A stretch of 64,000 nucleotides of DNA. Origin: Streptomyces xiamenensis (lineage in GTDB: Bacteria > Actinomycetota > Actinomycetes > Streptomycetales > Streptomycetaceae). The position numbers were made by a program, and so were the translations under genes. The notes under the pieces were generated by a model. That model did no database searches. It was not told the origin of the DNA and saw nothing but the letters and a program-made list of their open reading frames with translations. Of the stretch, positions 42,815-52,224 are shown one piece after another (position 1 is the stretch's first letter; each line of letters begins with the position of its first letter). The stretch lies in the NCBI RefSeq assembly GCF_000993785.3, contig NZ_CP009922.3, positions 3,286,001 to 3,350,000 on the forward strand. The letters are read 5' to 3'.

Positions 42815-43180
42815 TCAGCGGTTTCCGTTGTACGGACCGTACGGCCCGTCGCTGCTGCTCCAGCCACCGCCCCGGCCGCCGTGGCCGCCGCGCCCGGTGA
42901 CGGCGGCGATGGCGGGCTTCACGTCCACGATGTAGACGATGGCGGCCACGAGGCCGACCAGGTTCAGCAGCAGGAACCCGAGCGGGAGCAGCTGCACGAC
43001 GACGGCCAGGCCCAGGATGATCAGCCAGAACGGCTTCGTCTGCTTGCCGGCGGCCCGGAAGGCGTCCTCGCGCTGAAGCGCGGCGTGCACCAGGGCGTAA
43101 ATGCTCAGGATGAGCAGCGCGAGGGTGAGAAGCCCCCACAGGGAGTAGAACCCGTTCAACAACATTCCGTCCACCACCAT
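42815..43180 (-). CDS. DUF2516 membrane protein
   Basis: A 121-residue protein with two or three helices (about 8-34, 50-73 and 74-90) and a Gly/Arg/Ser-rich tail ([17 protein letters not shown]). Matches the DUF2516 family of actinobacteria, of unknown function. An ATG five codons in (43165) is an alternative start. It stands alone between pit/DUF47 and a three-gene-direction change. Confidence 0.8.
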   Translation of the reverse strand: MVVDGMLLNGFYSLWGLLTLALLILSIYALVHAALQREDAFRAAGKQTKPFWLIILGLAVVVQLLPLGFLLLNLVGLVAAIVYIVDVKPAIAAVTGRGGHGGRGGGWSSSDGPYGPYNGNR

Positions 43181-43258
43181 GGTCCGCGCCGGCCGTCCAC
43201 TTCCACGCTACCGGGCGCGGCGCCGGGCGCGTAGTGCTGAAAGGTGCTGAAAGTCACC

Positions 43259-43630
43259 TCATGCCCGCGGGGACTCCGTGTCACTCTTCGTGTCGTCCTT
43301 CGGGGCGCCCTTGGCGAGCGGGGTGACCTCGGGCTCCGCCCGCTCCACGATCACCTCGGGGGTCCCGGCGTCCCGCTCCTCCTCCTCACGCGCCGCGGCG
43401 GCCCGCTCGGCGCGCCAGGTCTCCACGGCGCCCTTGCCACGCTCGGACAGCTCGTCGTAGGTCTCCTTGGCCTTCGCCGCGTACACCCGGAAGGTGCTCT
43501 GCGCCTGCTCCCGCAGCTCGGGGGCGTGGGTGCGCAGCTCCCGCAGCTTCTCGGCGGCCAGGTCGGCGGTGCCGGCGGCCGCGTAGCTCGCGGTGGTCAC
43601 GGTCTTGCGGATCTCGTCGGTGATGGTCAC
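43259..43630 (-). CDS. alanine-rich helical protein (HbhA-like)
   Basis: A 123-residue hydrophilic, helical protein: residues 1-80 are amphipathic (KTVTTASYAAAGTADLAAEK, YAAKAKETYDELSERGKGAV), followed by an acidic, charged tail. The pattern resembles heparin-binding hemagglutinin-like proteins of actinobacteria, but similarity of composition is the only evidence. Its ATG overlaps the stop of the HTH regulator gene by 4 nt (ATGA), so they form one operon. Confidence 0.72.
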   Translation of the reverse strand: MTITDEIRKTVTTASYAAAGTADLAAEKLRELRTHAPELREQAQSTFRVYAAKAKETYDELSERGKGAVETWRAERAAAAREEEERDAGTPEVIVERAEPEVTPLAKGAPKDDTKSDTESPRA

Positions 43631-43989
43631 GGCTTCTCCTTTTCCTGCCTGCTCCGGTCGTTGCGGAACGAGGTGTAGATCTGTAGCAGCGCCTGCTTCT
43701 GTTCGTCGGAGAGGTCCGGGTCGGCGAGCACCGCCGCCGGCACCCCGCCGGCCTCCGTCTGCTCCTTGACGGCGTCGGCGTCGAGAATCCCGGCCTGGAC
43801 GTACAGCGTCTCCGCGGAGATCCGCAGGCCCTTGGCGATCTGCTGCAGGATCTCCGCGCTGGGCTTGCGCAGCCCGCGCTCGATCTGGCTGAGGTAGGGA
43901 TTCGATACCCCGGCGACGTCCGCGAGCTGCCGCAGCGACAATTTCGCCTGCCGCCGCTGCTCCCGCAGAAACTCTCCGAGTGACGCCAT
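43627..43989 (-). CDS. XRE-family helix-turn-helix regulator
   Basis: A 120-residue regulator. The XRE domain fills residues 5-65 (LREQRRQAKLSLRQLADVAG, VSNPYLSQIERGLRKPS). The C-terminal part (LYVQAGILDADAV, LSDEQKQALLQIY) resembles regulators found before HbhA-like genes. The ATG at 43989 starts just before the HTH. An inverted repeat 20 bp upstream may be its own operator. Confidence 0.88.
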   Translation of the reverse strand: MASLGEFLREQRRQAKLSLRQLADVAGVSNPYLSQIERGLRKPSAEILQQIAKGLRISAETLYVQAGILDADAVKEQTEAGGVPAAVLADPDLSDEQKQALLQIYTSFRNDRSRQEKEKP

Positions 43990-44008
43990 GCCTCCAGCGT
44001 GCCGCATG

Positions 44009-44040
44009 CTGCTAACTTCTGCAAGCACATTCGCTAGCAG
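44009..44040. promoter_or_regulatory. possible operator of the XRE regulator
   Basis: CTGCTA (44009-44014) and TAGCAG (44035-44040) with 20 nt between, close to the XRE start and less GC-rich than the surroundings. A weak but suitably placed candidate. Confidence 0.35.
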
Positions 44041-44125
44041 ATGTGCAGCAGTGCTCCCCGGCCTTCGCCCAAGGTCACCGCATACGATTCCAGTGCCATC
44101 CTGTCGCCGGAAAGGGGCCGCACGC

Positions 44126-46168
44126 ATGACCGACTTCGGGTCGATCTACCAGCACGGATTCGCCCGGGTCGCCGCCTGTACCGGCCACGCCGCCATCGCC
44201 GACCCGCCCGCCAACGCCGAGGCCGTCCTGCGCCAGGCCCGCCGCTGCGCCGAGGACGGCGCGGCCGTCGCCGTCTTCCCCGAGCTGTGCCTGTCCGGCT
44301 ACTCCATCGAGGACCTGCTGCTCCAGGACGCCGTGCTCGACGAGGTCGAGACCGCGCTCGCCACCGTGGTCGCCGCCTCCGCCGACCTGCTGCCGGTCCT
44401 GGTCGTCGGCGCCCCGCTGCGCCACCGCCACCGGATCTACAACTGCGCGGTGCTCGTGCACCGCGGCCGGATCCTCGGCATCGCGCCCAAGTCCTACGTG
44501 CCGAACTACCGCGAGTTCTACGAGCGCCGGCAGATCGCGGCCGGCGACGACGAGCGCGGCGGCACCCTGCGGATCGGCGGCGCCACCGTCCCCTTCGGCA
44601 CCGACCTGCTCTTCGCGGCCGAGGACATCCCCGGCCTCGTCCTGCACGCGGAGATCTGCGAGGACATGTGGGTGCCGGTGCCGCCCAGCGCCGAGGCCGC
44701 GCTGGCCGGGGCCACCGTCCTGGTCAACCTCTCCGGCAGCCCCATCACCGTCGGCCGCGCCGAGGACCGCACGCTGCTGTGCCGCTCCGCCTCCGCCCGC
44801 TGCCTGGCCGCGTACGTCTACGCCGCCGCCGGGCTGGGCGAGTCGACCACCGATCTGTCCTGGGACGGGCAGACCATGATCTACGAGAACGGCACGCTGC
44901 TCGCCGAGAGCGACCGCTTCCCGCAGGGCGACCAGTACGCGGTCGCCGACATCGACCTCGACCTGCTGCGCCAGGAACGGCAGCGGATGGGCACCTTCGA
45001 CGACAACCGCCGCACCCACGCCGCCCGCACCGGCGGCTACCGGCAGATCCCGTTCACCCTCGACCCGCCCGCCGGGGACCTGGGACTGCGCCGCCGCCTG
45101 GAACGCTTCCCCTTCGTCCCCGCCGACCCCGCCCGGCTCGCCCAGGACTGCTACGAGGCGTACAACATCCAGGTCGCCGGGCTCCAGCGGCGGCTCGCCG
45201 CGATCGGCGGCCCCAAGATCGTCATCGGCGTCTCGGGCGGCCTGGACTCCACCCACGCGCTGATCGTCGCCGCCCGCGCCATGGACCAGGCGGGCCGCCC
45301 GCGCAGCGACATCCTCGGCTTCACCCTGCCCGGCTTCGCCACCAGCGACCACACCAAGCACAACGCGCACAAGCTCATGCGCGCCCTGGGCATCACCGCC
45401 GCCGAACTCGACATCAGCCCCACCGCCCGCCTGATGCTGGAGGAGCTGGGCCACCCGTTCTCCCAGGGCGAGCCCGTCTACGACATCACCTTCGAGAACG
45501 TGCAGGCCGGGCTGCGCACCGACTACCTGTTCCGGCTGGCCAACCAGCGCGGCGGCATCGTGCTCGGCACCGGCGACCTGTCCGAACTGGCCCTGGGCTG
45601 GTGCACGTACGGCGTCGGCGACCAGATGAGCCACTACAACGTCAACTCCGGCGTGCCCAAGACGCTCATCCAGCACCTCATCCGCTGGGTGATCAGCACC
45701 GACCAGTTCGGCGCCGAGACGAACGAGACGCTGACCGCCATCCTCGACACCGAGATCAGCCCCGAGCTGGTGCCGGGCGAGGAACTCCAGTCCACCGAGT
45801 CGAAGATCGGCCCGTACGCGCTGCACGACTTCACGCTCTTCCACATCCTGCGGTACGGCTTCCGCCCGTCGAAGATCGCCTTCCTGGCCTGGCACGCCTG
45901 GCGCGACCCGCGCACCGGCGGCTGGCCGCCGATGTTCCCCGAGGCCGAGCGGGTGGCGTACGACCTGCCCGAGATCCGGCACTGGCTGGACACCTTCGCC
46001 CGCCGCTTCTTCGGCTTCGCCCAGTTCAAGCGCTCCGCGATGCCCAACGGCCCCAAGGTGCTGGCAGGCGGCTCCCTCTCCCCGCGCGGCGACTGGCGCG
46101 CCCCCTCCGACACCACCGCCGACGCCTGGCTGCGCGACCTCGACCGCTGGGAGTGGCCGCGGGCTTGA
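44126..46168 (+). CDS. nadE: glutamine-dependent NAD+ synthetase
   Basis: A 680-residue two-domain enzyme making NAD+ from deamido-NAD+, ATP and glutamine. The N-terminal nitrilase-like glutaminase has Glu53 ([10 protein letters not shown]), Lys122 ([14 protein letters not shown]) and Cys178 ([10 protein letters not shown]). The C-terminal synthetase has the PP-loop [12 protein letters not shown] and [17 protein letters not shown]. Ammonia is passed between the sites. ATG at 44126 follows AAAGGGG. Length is normal for the actinobacterial form. Confidence 0.96.
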   Translation: MTDFGSIYQHGFARVAACTGHAAIADPPANAEAVLRQARRCAEDGAAVAVFPELCLSGYSIEDLLLQDAVLDEVETALATVVAASADLLPVLVVGAPLRHRHRIYNCAVLVHRGRILGIAPKSYVPNYREFYERRQIAAGDDERGGTLRIGGATVPFGTDLLFAAEDIPGLVLHAEICEDMWVPVPPSAEAALAGATVLVNLSGSPITVGRAEDRTLLCRSASARCLAAYVYAAAGLGESTTDLSWDGQTMIYENGTLLAESDRFPQGDQYAVADIDLDLLRQERQRMGTFDDNRRTHAARTGGYRQIPFTLDPPAGDLGLRRRLERFPFVPADPARLAQDCYEAYNIQVAGLQRRLAAIGGPKIVIGVSGGLDSTHALIVAARAMDQAGRPRSDILGFTLPGFATSDHTKHNAHKLMRALGITAAELDISPTARLMLEELGHPFSQGEPVYDITFENVQAGLRTDYLFRLANQRGGIVLGTGDLSELALGWCTYGVGDQMSHYNVNSGVPKTLIQHLIRWVISTDQFGAETNETLTAILDTEISPELVPGEELQSTESKIGPYALHDFTLFHILRYGFRPSKIAFLAWHAWRDPRTGGWPPMFPEAERVAYDLPEIRHWLDTFARRFFGFAQFKRSAMPNGPKVLAGGSLSPRGDWRAPSDTTADAWLRDLDRWEWPRA

Positions 46169-46205
46169 CCCTCACACCGTGGCAGGCCGTGTGGTGGGAG
46201 ACGTC

Positions 46206-47060
46206 ATGATCAGTATCGGAGACTTTGCCAGATACGGCCGGGTGTCGGTGCGCATGCTGCGCCACTACGACGCCCTCGGCCTCCTCGTGCCCGCCCGCAC
46301 CGACCCCCACAGCGGCTACCGCTGGTACGAGGCCGGTCAGCTGGCCCGGCTCAACCGCATCGTCGCGCTCAAGGGGCTCGGCTTCTCACTCCAGCAGGTC
46401 GGGGAGATCCTCGGCGAGCGGGTGAGCGGCACCGAGCTGCGCGGGATGCTGCGGCTGCGCCGTGCCGAGCTGGCGGCGGCCCTGGAGGCCGACGCCCGGC
46501 GGCTGGCCGGTGTCGAGGCAAGGCTCCGCGTCATCGAGAGCGAGGGGCACATGCCCACCAGTGATGTCGTCATCAAGAAGATCCCCGGCGCCCGCGTCGC
46601 CGAGCTGACCAGGACCGCCGGCGCAGCCTCCCCGGAGGCGATCGGCCCGGTCATCGGGCCGCTGTACGCCCGGCTGACGGAGCTGCTCGCCCAGGCCGGC
46701 ATCCGGCCCTCGGGCCCCGGGATCGCCCGCTACGAGCCGGCCCCGGGCGGCGAGTCCGTCACCGTGCACGCCGGGATCCAGGTCGCGGTCGACGCCGACC
46801 ACCCCGGGGCGCGGGCCGCCGGGATCGCCATCGTCGACCTCCCGCCGATCGAGACCGCCGCCACCGTCGTCCACCACGGGCCGATGGCGGACCTGCTGCC
46901 CACCCTCCAGACCCTGGCCCACTGGATCGCGTCCCACGGGTACGTCTCCGCCGGGTACGCGCGCGAGCTGTACCTGGAGTGCCCGCCCGGGGACGAGAGC
47001 GCCTGGGTGACCGAACTCCAGGAGCCGGTCGGACGCCCCGGCCCGGACACGGCCTCCTAG
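46206..47060 (+). CDS. MerR-family regulator with GyrI-like effector domain
   Basis: About 284 residues from the ATG at 46206 (GGGAG upstream). N-terminal MerR domain: ISIGDFARYGRVSVRMLRHY, SGYRWYEAGQLARLNRI and LGFSLQQVGEIL; a coiled coil follows (about 75-120). The C-terminal GyrI-like domain (about 125-280, VVIKKIPGARVAELT, GIARYEPAPGGESVTV) binds small, often cationic or aromatic compounds, as in BmrR and TipAL. Probably a drug-responsive activator; the target is unknown. Confidence 0.9.
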   Translation: MISIGDFARYGRVSVRMLRHYDALGLLVPARTDPHSGYRWYEAGQLARLNRIVALKGLGFSLQQVGEILGERVSGTELRGMLRLRRAELAAALEADARRLAGVEARLRVIESEGHMPTSDVVIKKIPGARVAELTRTAGAASPEAIGPVIGPLYARLTELLAQAGIRPSGPGIARYEPAPGGESVTVHAGIQVAVDADHPGARAAGIAIVDLPPIETAATVVHHGPMADLLPTLQTLAHWIASHGYVSAGYARELYLECPPGDESAWVTELQEPVGRPGPDTAS

Positions 47061-47470
47061 CCGGCGGCGCCGAACAGCTCCAGCAGATCGGCCTTCGCGA
47101 ACATCCGGGCGGTGTCGATGGCGGAGGGCTGCCCGGCCGCCGGGTCAGCGCCCGCCGCCACCAGCGTGCGGACCACCTCCGTCTCGCCCTTGAACACCGC
47201 TCCCGCCAGCGGCGTCTGACCCCGGTCATTGGCCCGGCCGGGGTCGGCGCCGCGCTGGAGCAGCGCCTCCACCGTTCTGGCGTGGCCGTGGTAGGCGGCC
47301 AGCATCAGCAGGGTGTCCCCCTTGTCGTTGCTGAGGTTCGGGGGAACACCCGCGTCCACGTACGCCGCCACCGTGTCCGTGTCCCCGTCCCGGGCGAGAT
47401 CGAAGATCTTCGCCGCGAGCTGGAGCACCTCGGGGTCGTGCGCGGGTTCGTGGCGCTCTGGGGACGTCAT
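47057..47470 (-). CDS. ankyrin-repeat protein
   Basis: A 137-residue protein with about three ankyrin repeats: GDTLLMLAAYHGHARTVEAL, GQTPLAGAVFKGETEVVRTL and a degenerate third. Likely a soluble protein-binding module without catalytic function. It overlaps the convergent MerR gene by 4 nt at the stop codons. Confidence 0.88.
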   Translation of the reverse strand: MTSPERHEPAHDPEVLQLAAKIFDLARDGDTDTVAAYVDAGVPPNLSNDKGDTLLMLAAYHGHARTVEALLQRGADPGRANDRGQTPLAGAVFKGETEVVRTLVAAGADPAAGQPSAIDTARMFAKADLLELFGAAG

Positions 47471-47523
47471 GGCGGTATGCCTCCTGGGGACGGGGGGTTT
47501 CCAGCCTACGTACTCTGGCGGGC

Positions 47524-48714
47524 ATGACCCCGCCGATGTACCGCATGGACCGGGTGACGCTGATCGCCGGGCTGCCGCTGCTCGCCGACTCGGTCCTCTT
47601 CGCGGTGCGCCGCGCTGAGGCGTCGCCCGTCCACCTGTGGCTCACCTGGCTGCTGGGCGCCGCCGCCTGGGCGCTGCTGGGACTGCGGCACCGGCTGCCG
47701 ATCCCGGTCGGCGTCCTCACCATGATCGCGGCGGTCGCCTACTATCCGCTGTCCAGCCCGGACGGGATCACCCCGGTGGTCGCCTTCGTCGTCGCCGTCT
47801 ACACCATGTCCCGCGCCGGCCATCTCGTCGCGGCCGTCACGCTCGCCGTGACCTCGATGCTGGCGATGACCTACGGCGAGTTCGTCGCCTCCACCAGCGA
47901 GCAGCGGCATGTCGACAACATGTCGATGGTGCTGTTCGAGGGCTGGTTCCTCGCGGTGATCGCCTTCGGCCACGCCATGCGGGTGCGGCACGCCTACCAG
48001 GAGGAGAGCGAGCGGCGCGCCGCCGTCGCCGAGCGGCTGCGGATCGCCCGCGAGATCCACGACGTGCTCGGGCACAGCATCTCCCTCATCAACGTGCAGG
48101 CCGGGGCCGCCCTGCACCGCAGCGCCAAGCGGCCCGGCGAGACGGCGGAGCTGACCCGGGCACTGGAGTTCGTCCGCGACACCAGCAAGGACGCGCTGCG
48201 CGAACTGCGCGGCACGCTCGGCATGCTGCGCCAGGTGGACGAGGAGGCGGCGGGCGCGCCCACCTCGCCCACCCCCGGCTGGGAGCGCATCGGCGACCTC
48301 GCCGACCGGGCGCGTGCCACGGGCCTGACGGTGACGGTCCGCACCGACCGGGATGGGCTGCCGCCCGGCGGGGTCGGGGCCGGGGTGTCACTGGCCGCCT
48401 ACCGCATCGTGCAGGAAGCACTGACCAACATCGCCCGGCACGCGGCCGGAGCCACCACGGTGCTGATCGAGGCGCGGTACGAGGACGGGGCGCTGCGGGT
48501 GAGCGTCGAGGACGACGGGAAGGGCGGCCCCGGACACGGTCACGGCCACGGCTCCCGCGAGTGCGGCACAGGCAGCGGCATCGGGGGGATGCGGGAGCGC
48601 GCCCGCGCGCTGGGCGGCGACCTGACCGCCGGTCATACTGGCTCCGGTTTCCGGGTGACCGCCCGGCTGCCGCTCATCGCCGACCGGCCCACCGCCCTCG
48701 AAGGACAGTCATGA
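47524..48714 (+). CDS. NarL/DesK-type sensor histidine kinase
   Basis: A 396-residue membrane kinase. Residues 10-155 contain about five helices with short loops, so the sensing is probably within the membrane. The HisKA_3 motif with His179 reads RIAREIHDVLGHSISLI, and the ATPase domain shows RIVQEALTNIARHA, RVSVEDDGKGG and GIGGMRERARALGG. It phosphorylates the response regulator encoded next, overlapping by 4 nt (ATGA). Confidence 0.93.
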   Translation: MTPPMYRMDRVTLIAGLPLLADSVLFAVRRAEASPVHLWLTWLLGAAAWALLGLRHRLPIPVGVLTMIAAVAYYPLSSPDGITPVVAFVVAVYTMSRAGHLVAAVTLAVTSMLAMTYGEFVASTSEQRHVDNMSMVLFEGWFLAVIAFGHAMRVRHAYQEESERRAAVAERLRIAREIHDVLGHSISLINVQAGAALHRSAKRPGETAELTRALEFVRDTSKDALRELRGTLGMLRQVDEEAAGAPTSPTPGWERIGDLADRARATGLTVTVRTDRDGLPPGGVGAGVSLAAYRIVQEALTNIARHAAGATTVLIEARYEDGALRVSVEDDGKGGPGHGHGHGSRECGTGSGIGGMRERARALGGDLTAGHTGSGFRVTARLPLIADRPTALEGQS

Positions 48715-49376
48715 TCCGCGTGCTTCTCGCCGACGACCAGCGGCTGGTACGAGCGGGGTTCCGCTCCATCCTGGAGGACGAGGACGACATCGAGGTGGTC
48801 GGCGAGGCGGGCGACGGCCACCAGGCGCTGCGGCTGGCCCGCGAACTGCGGCCCGACGTGGTCCTGATGGACATCCGGATGCCGGACCGCGACGGCCTCG
48901 CCGCCACCGGCGACATCGCCCGCGACCCGCGCCTGGCCGGGACCAAGGTCGTCATCCTCACCACCTTCGACATGGACGACCACGTCTACGGGGCGCTGCG
49001 CGCCGGTGCCTCCGGGTTCCTCGTCAAGGACACCGAGCCGGAGGAACTGCTGCACGCGGTACGGGTGTGCGCCCGCGGCGACGCGCTGATCGCCCCCGCC
49101 ATCACCCGCCGCCTCATCGCCGAGTTCGCCGGCCGCGTCAAGCAGCCCGACCCCGCCCCCCGCCTCAACGCCCTCACCGAGCGCGAACGCGAGGTCCTGG
49201 GCCTGGTCGGAGCGGGCCTGACCAATGACGAGATCGCCCGCCGTCTGGTGCTGAGCCCTTCCACGGCCAAGACCCATGTCTCGCGCGTCATGACCAAACT
49301 GGATGTCCGCGACCGCGCGCAGCTGGTGATCCTCGCCTACGAGACCGGGATGATCACCCCCGGCTGGCTCTCCTAA
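48711..49376 (+). CDS. NarL/LuxR-type response regulator
   Basis: A 221-residue response regulator. Receiver domain: acidic pocket LADDQ, phospho-acceptor Asp54 (VVLMDIRMPDRDG) and Lys in GFLVKDTEPEEL. C-terminal LuxR HTH: LTEREREVLGLVGAGLTNDE and LSPSTAKTHVSRVMTKL. Partner of the overlapping kinase. The MMPL transporter gene downstream is a plausible target. Confidence 0.95.
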   Translation: MIRVLLADDQRLVRAGFRSILEDEDDIEVVGEAGDGHQALRLARELRPDVVLMDIRMPDRDGLAATGDIARDPRLAGTKVVILTTFDMDDHVYGALRAGASGFLVKDTEPEELLHAVRVCARGDALIAPAITRRLIAEFAGRVKQPDPAPRLNALTEREREVLGLVGAGLTNDEIARRLVLSPSTAKTHVSRVMTKLDVRDRAQLVILAYETGMITPGWLS

Positions 49377-49494
49377 GGGTCACCCCGAGTACCACCGGAG
49401 TACGGCACCGGGCTCCGCGCGGTACCGGCGCCGTACCCGGGGTGTACGCCACGGGCCGACGCGCCCGCCCGCACCCTGCCGCCACGGTGGGGGC

Positions 49495-50020
49495 GTGGAT
49501 CCCCAGACCCTCGACCTCGCCCGGTGGCAGTTCGGCCTGACGGCCGCGCTGTTCGTCACCGTCGTCTTCGGCGGCCTCCAACTGGAGTCGCTGACCACGC
49601 TCCAGCCCATGAAGTCGGCCGTCTTCCGGCGGGAGGCCGAGGAGGTGGCCCGCCTCCAGGCCGAACTGACCGCGCGTTTCGGACCCGGCGACCACCTGCC
49701 GAACGAGGCGCTGACCCGGGGCGCGGGCCCGCTCACGATGCCGGCGTTCGCCCTGCTGATGTACGGGTGCCGGCCGCGGTGGTGCTCGCCTGCTTCCGCC
49801 GCGCGGTGTACCGCTCGCGGCCCTGGCACCTGGTGCTGATGGCGATGGTGCCGCTGCCGTTCCGGCGGGGCTGCCGCCGCGCGAGAACGCCGCGCGGGGC
49901 CCGGTGCCGGGGCTGCTGGTGCCCGCGCTGACGGCGTTCGTCCCGGTGCTGGTGGCCGCCCAGTGGTGGCTGTGGCGCGCGCTGCGCGATCCCGGCCGCC
50001 GCACCCCCTTCTTCTTCTGA
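49495..50020 (+). pseudogene. decayed membrane-protein gene, possibly a cytochrome bd subunit I remnant
   Basis: A reading frame starts GTG at 49495 (DPQTLDLARWQFGLTAALF) and shifts near 49770 and again near 49880; the last frame ends LLVPALTAFVPVLVAAQWWLW and stops at 50018-50020. LDLARWQFGLT is the N-terminal signature of cytochrome bd oxidase subunit I, and LQPMK, found normally some 240 residues later beside its haem ligand, follows after only about 20 residues. I therefore see a gene shortened by deletion and frameshifted. The frame changes are firm if the assembly is right; the CydA identity is tentative. Confidence 0.5.
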
Positions 50021-50082
50021 ACGTTCCGCCGGGCGCCCCCGCCGGGCCTGCCCGGTTCATCCACGCGAGAAAGAGACATGTC

Positions 50083-52224
50083 ATGACCGTCTTCGAACGG
50101 CTCGCCGGGTTCTCCCACCGGCACCGCTGGACCGCCCTCATCGTGTGGGTGATCGTCCTCGTCGGTGTCTGGGCCGGCGCCTCGGCGGCCGGGGACGACT
50201 ACCGGCAGGACTACGGGCTGCCCGGTTCCGAGTCCCAGCGCGCCCTGGAACTGCTCACCGAGCACGGCTCGGACCAGGCGGGCGACAGCCTGGAGATCGT
50301 CTTCCAGGACCCGGCGGGTCTCGCGGCGCCCGCCACCCGCGAGCGGCTGGAGACGATGCTCGCCGAGGTCGCCGGGCTGCCCGCGGTGGCCCAGGTGCAC
50401 GAGACGACGCTGTCGGCGGACGGCACCACCGGCTACGCCACCGTCGTCCTGGACGTGCCGTCCGAGCGGATGGACCCGGCCGACACCGAGCGCGTCCTGG
50501 AGGCGGCCACCGCCGTCGCCGGGGACGGGCTGCGGGTCGCCCTGGGCGGCGAGGCGGCCCGGCAGCTGGCGCAGGAGGACGGCGGCGGCGCCGAGGGCGC
50601 GGGCATCATGGCGGCCCTGGTCATCCTGGTGTTCATGTTCGGCACCGTGATCGCCGCCGGACTCCCGGTCGTCACCGCCGTCTTCGCGGTCGGCTCCACG
50701 ATGGCCGTGATCGTGCTGGCCTCGCACGTGTTCACCATCCCGGACTACACCCCGTACGTGATGATGCTGGTCGGCCTGGGCGTCGGCATCGACTACGCGC
50801 TGCTGGTCTTCGCCCGCTACCGTTCCGAACTCGTCGCCGGCGCGGGCCCCGAGGAGTCCGGCCGCAGGGCGCTGGACGCGGCCGGACGTACCGTCTTCTT
50901 CGCCGGCTGCACCGTCATCCTGGCGCTGCTGGGCCTGGTGGCCCTGGGCCTGGGCCCACTTCAGGGGATGGCGCTGGGCGTGGCGCTCACCGTCCTGGTG
51001 ACCATGATCGCCTCACTCACCCTGCTGCCCGCCCTGCTGGGCATCTTCGGCGCCCGCTTCGCCCGCCAGTTCCCGGCCCGCGCGGCCAGGCGCGCCGCCC
51101 GGGGCAAGCCGGCCACCGGCGCGGGCTGGCGCCGCTGGGGGGCCTTCGTCCAGCGCCGCCCCGTGGTCGTGCTGCTGGTCTCGGTGGCCGCGCTGGGTGC
51201 GCTGGCGGTGCCCGCCGCGCAGCTGCGGCTGGGGTTCGCCGACGCGGGCAACGATCCGGCCGGGTCCACGAGCCGGGAGGCGTACGACCTGCTGTCGGAC
51301 GGGTTCGGGCCCGGATTCAACGGGCCGCTGGTCGTGGTCGCCGAGTCGGCCGACGGTACGGCGGCGCGGGCCGCGGGCGAGGCCGCCGCCGTCCTGGAGG
51401 GCACGGCCGGGGTCGCCGCCACCACCCCGCCGATCCCCACCGCCGACGGCGCCGTGGCCACGGTGATCGTCTTCCCCGCCTCCGCGCCGCAGGACGAGGC
51501 GACCTCCGAGCTGGTGGCGGCGCTGCGCACCGAGGTCCTGCCCGCGCTCGCGGAGCGGACCGGCGCCACCTACCTCGTCGGCGGTGCGACGGCCGCCGTC
51601 GAGGACTTCTCCGACACGGTCGCCTCCCGCATGCCGCTGTTCGTGGCGATCGTCGTCGGTCTCTCCGTCATCCTGCTGATGGTGGTCTTCCGCTCCCTCC
51701 TCATCCCGCTCAAGGCGGCACTGCTGAACCTGCTGTCGATCGGGGCCGCGCTGGGTGCGGTCACGCTGGTGTTCCAGCACGGCCTGCTGGGCTTCGAGCC
51801 GGGCCCGATCGAGGCGTTCATCCCGGTGCTGATCTTCGCCATCGTCTTCGGGCTGTCCATGGACTACGAGATCTTCCTCGTCTCCCGCATCCACGAGGAG
51901 TGGACGCGTACCGGGGACCACCGGCTGGCGGTCCGGGAAGGGCTGGCGCACACCGGGGCGGTGATCACCGCGGCCGGCGCCATCATGATCGTGGTCTTCT
52001 CGGCGTTCATGCTGAGCGCTGACCGGATGCTCCAGCAGTTCGGGTTCGGGATGGCCGTGGCGATCTTCATGGACGCGGTGGTCATCAGGTGTCTGATCGT
52101 GCCGGCGGTCATGCGGTTGATGGGCCGCCGAGCCTGGTGGCTGCCGGCCCCGCTGGCACGCCTGCTGCCGACGGTGGAGCTGGAGAAGCACCAGCGGCCG
52201 CGGCCGGCGGACCGGAGCTCCTGA
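50083..52224 (+). CDS. MMPL-family transporter
   Basis: A 713-residue RND-type exporter with two MMPL halves, each one helix, a large outer domain and about five helices. Membrane acidic residues lie in LVGLGVGIDYALLVFARYR and FGLSMDYEIFLVSRIHEEW. The ATG at 50083 matches the usual start (MTVFERLAGFSHRHRWTALI). It may export lipids or drugs. The preceding two-component genes may control it. Its last 116 bp overlap the convergent phosphotransferase gene. Confidence 0.92.
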   Translation: MTVFERLAGFSHRHRWTALIVWVIVLVGVWAGASAAGDDYRQDYGLPGSESQRALELLTEHGSDQAGDSLEIVFQDPAGLAAPATRERLETMLAEVAGLPAVAQVHETTLSADGTTGYATVVLDVPSERMDPADTERVLEAATAVAGDGLRVALGGEAARQLAQEDGGGAEGAGIMAALVILVFMFGTVIAAGLPVVTAVFAVGSTMAVIVLASHVFTIPDYTPYVMMLVGLGVGIDYALLVFARYRSELVAGAGPEESGRRALDAAGRTVFFAGCTVILALLGLVALGLGPLQGMALGVALTVLVTMIASLTLLPALLGIFGARFARQFPARAARRAARGKPATGAGWRRWGAFVQRRPVVVLLVSVAALGALAVPAAQLRLGFADAGNDPAGSTSREAYDLLSDGFGPGFNGPLVVVAESADGTAARAAGEAAAVLEGTAGVAATTPPIPTADGAVATVIVFPASAPQDEATSELVAALRTEVLPALAERTGATYLVGGATAAVEDFSDTVASRMPLFVAIVVGLSVILLMVVFRSLLIPLKAALLNLLSIGAALGAVTLVFQHGLLGFEPGPIEAFIPVLIFAIVFGLSMDYEIFLVSRIHEEWTRTGDHRLAVREGLAHTGAVITAAGAIMIVVFSAFMLSADRMLQQFGFGMAVAIFMDAVVIRCLIVPAVMRLMGRRAWWLPAPLARLLPTVELEKHQRPRPADRSS

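Noticed and set aside
44075..45982. A 635-codon minus-strand frame opposite nadE
   Set aside because: Low-complexity Gly/Val/Arg-rich translation; the sense frame carries all NAD synthetase motifs.
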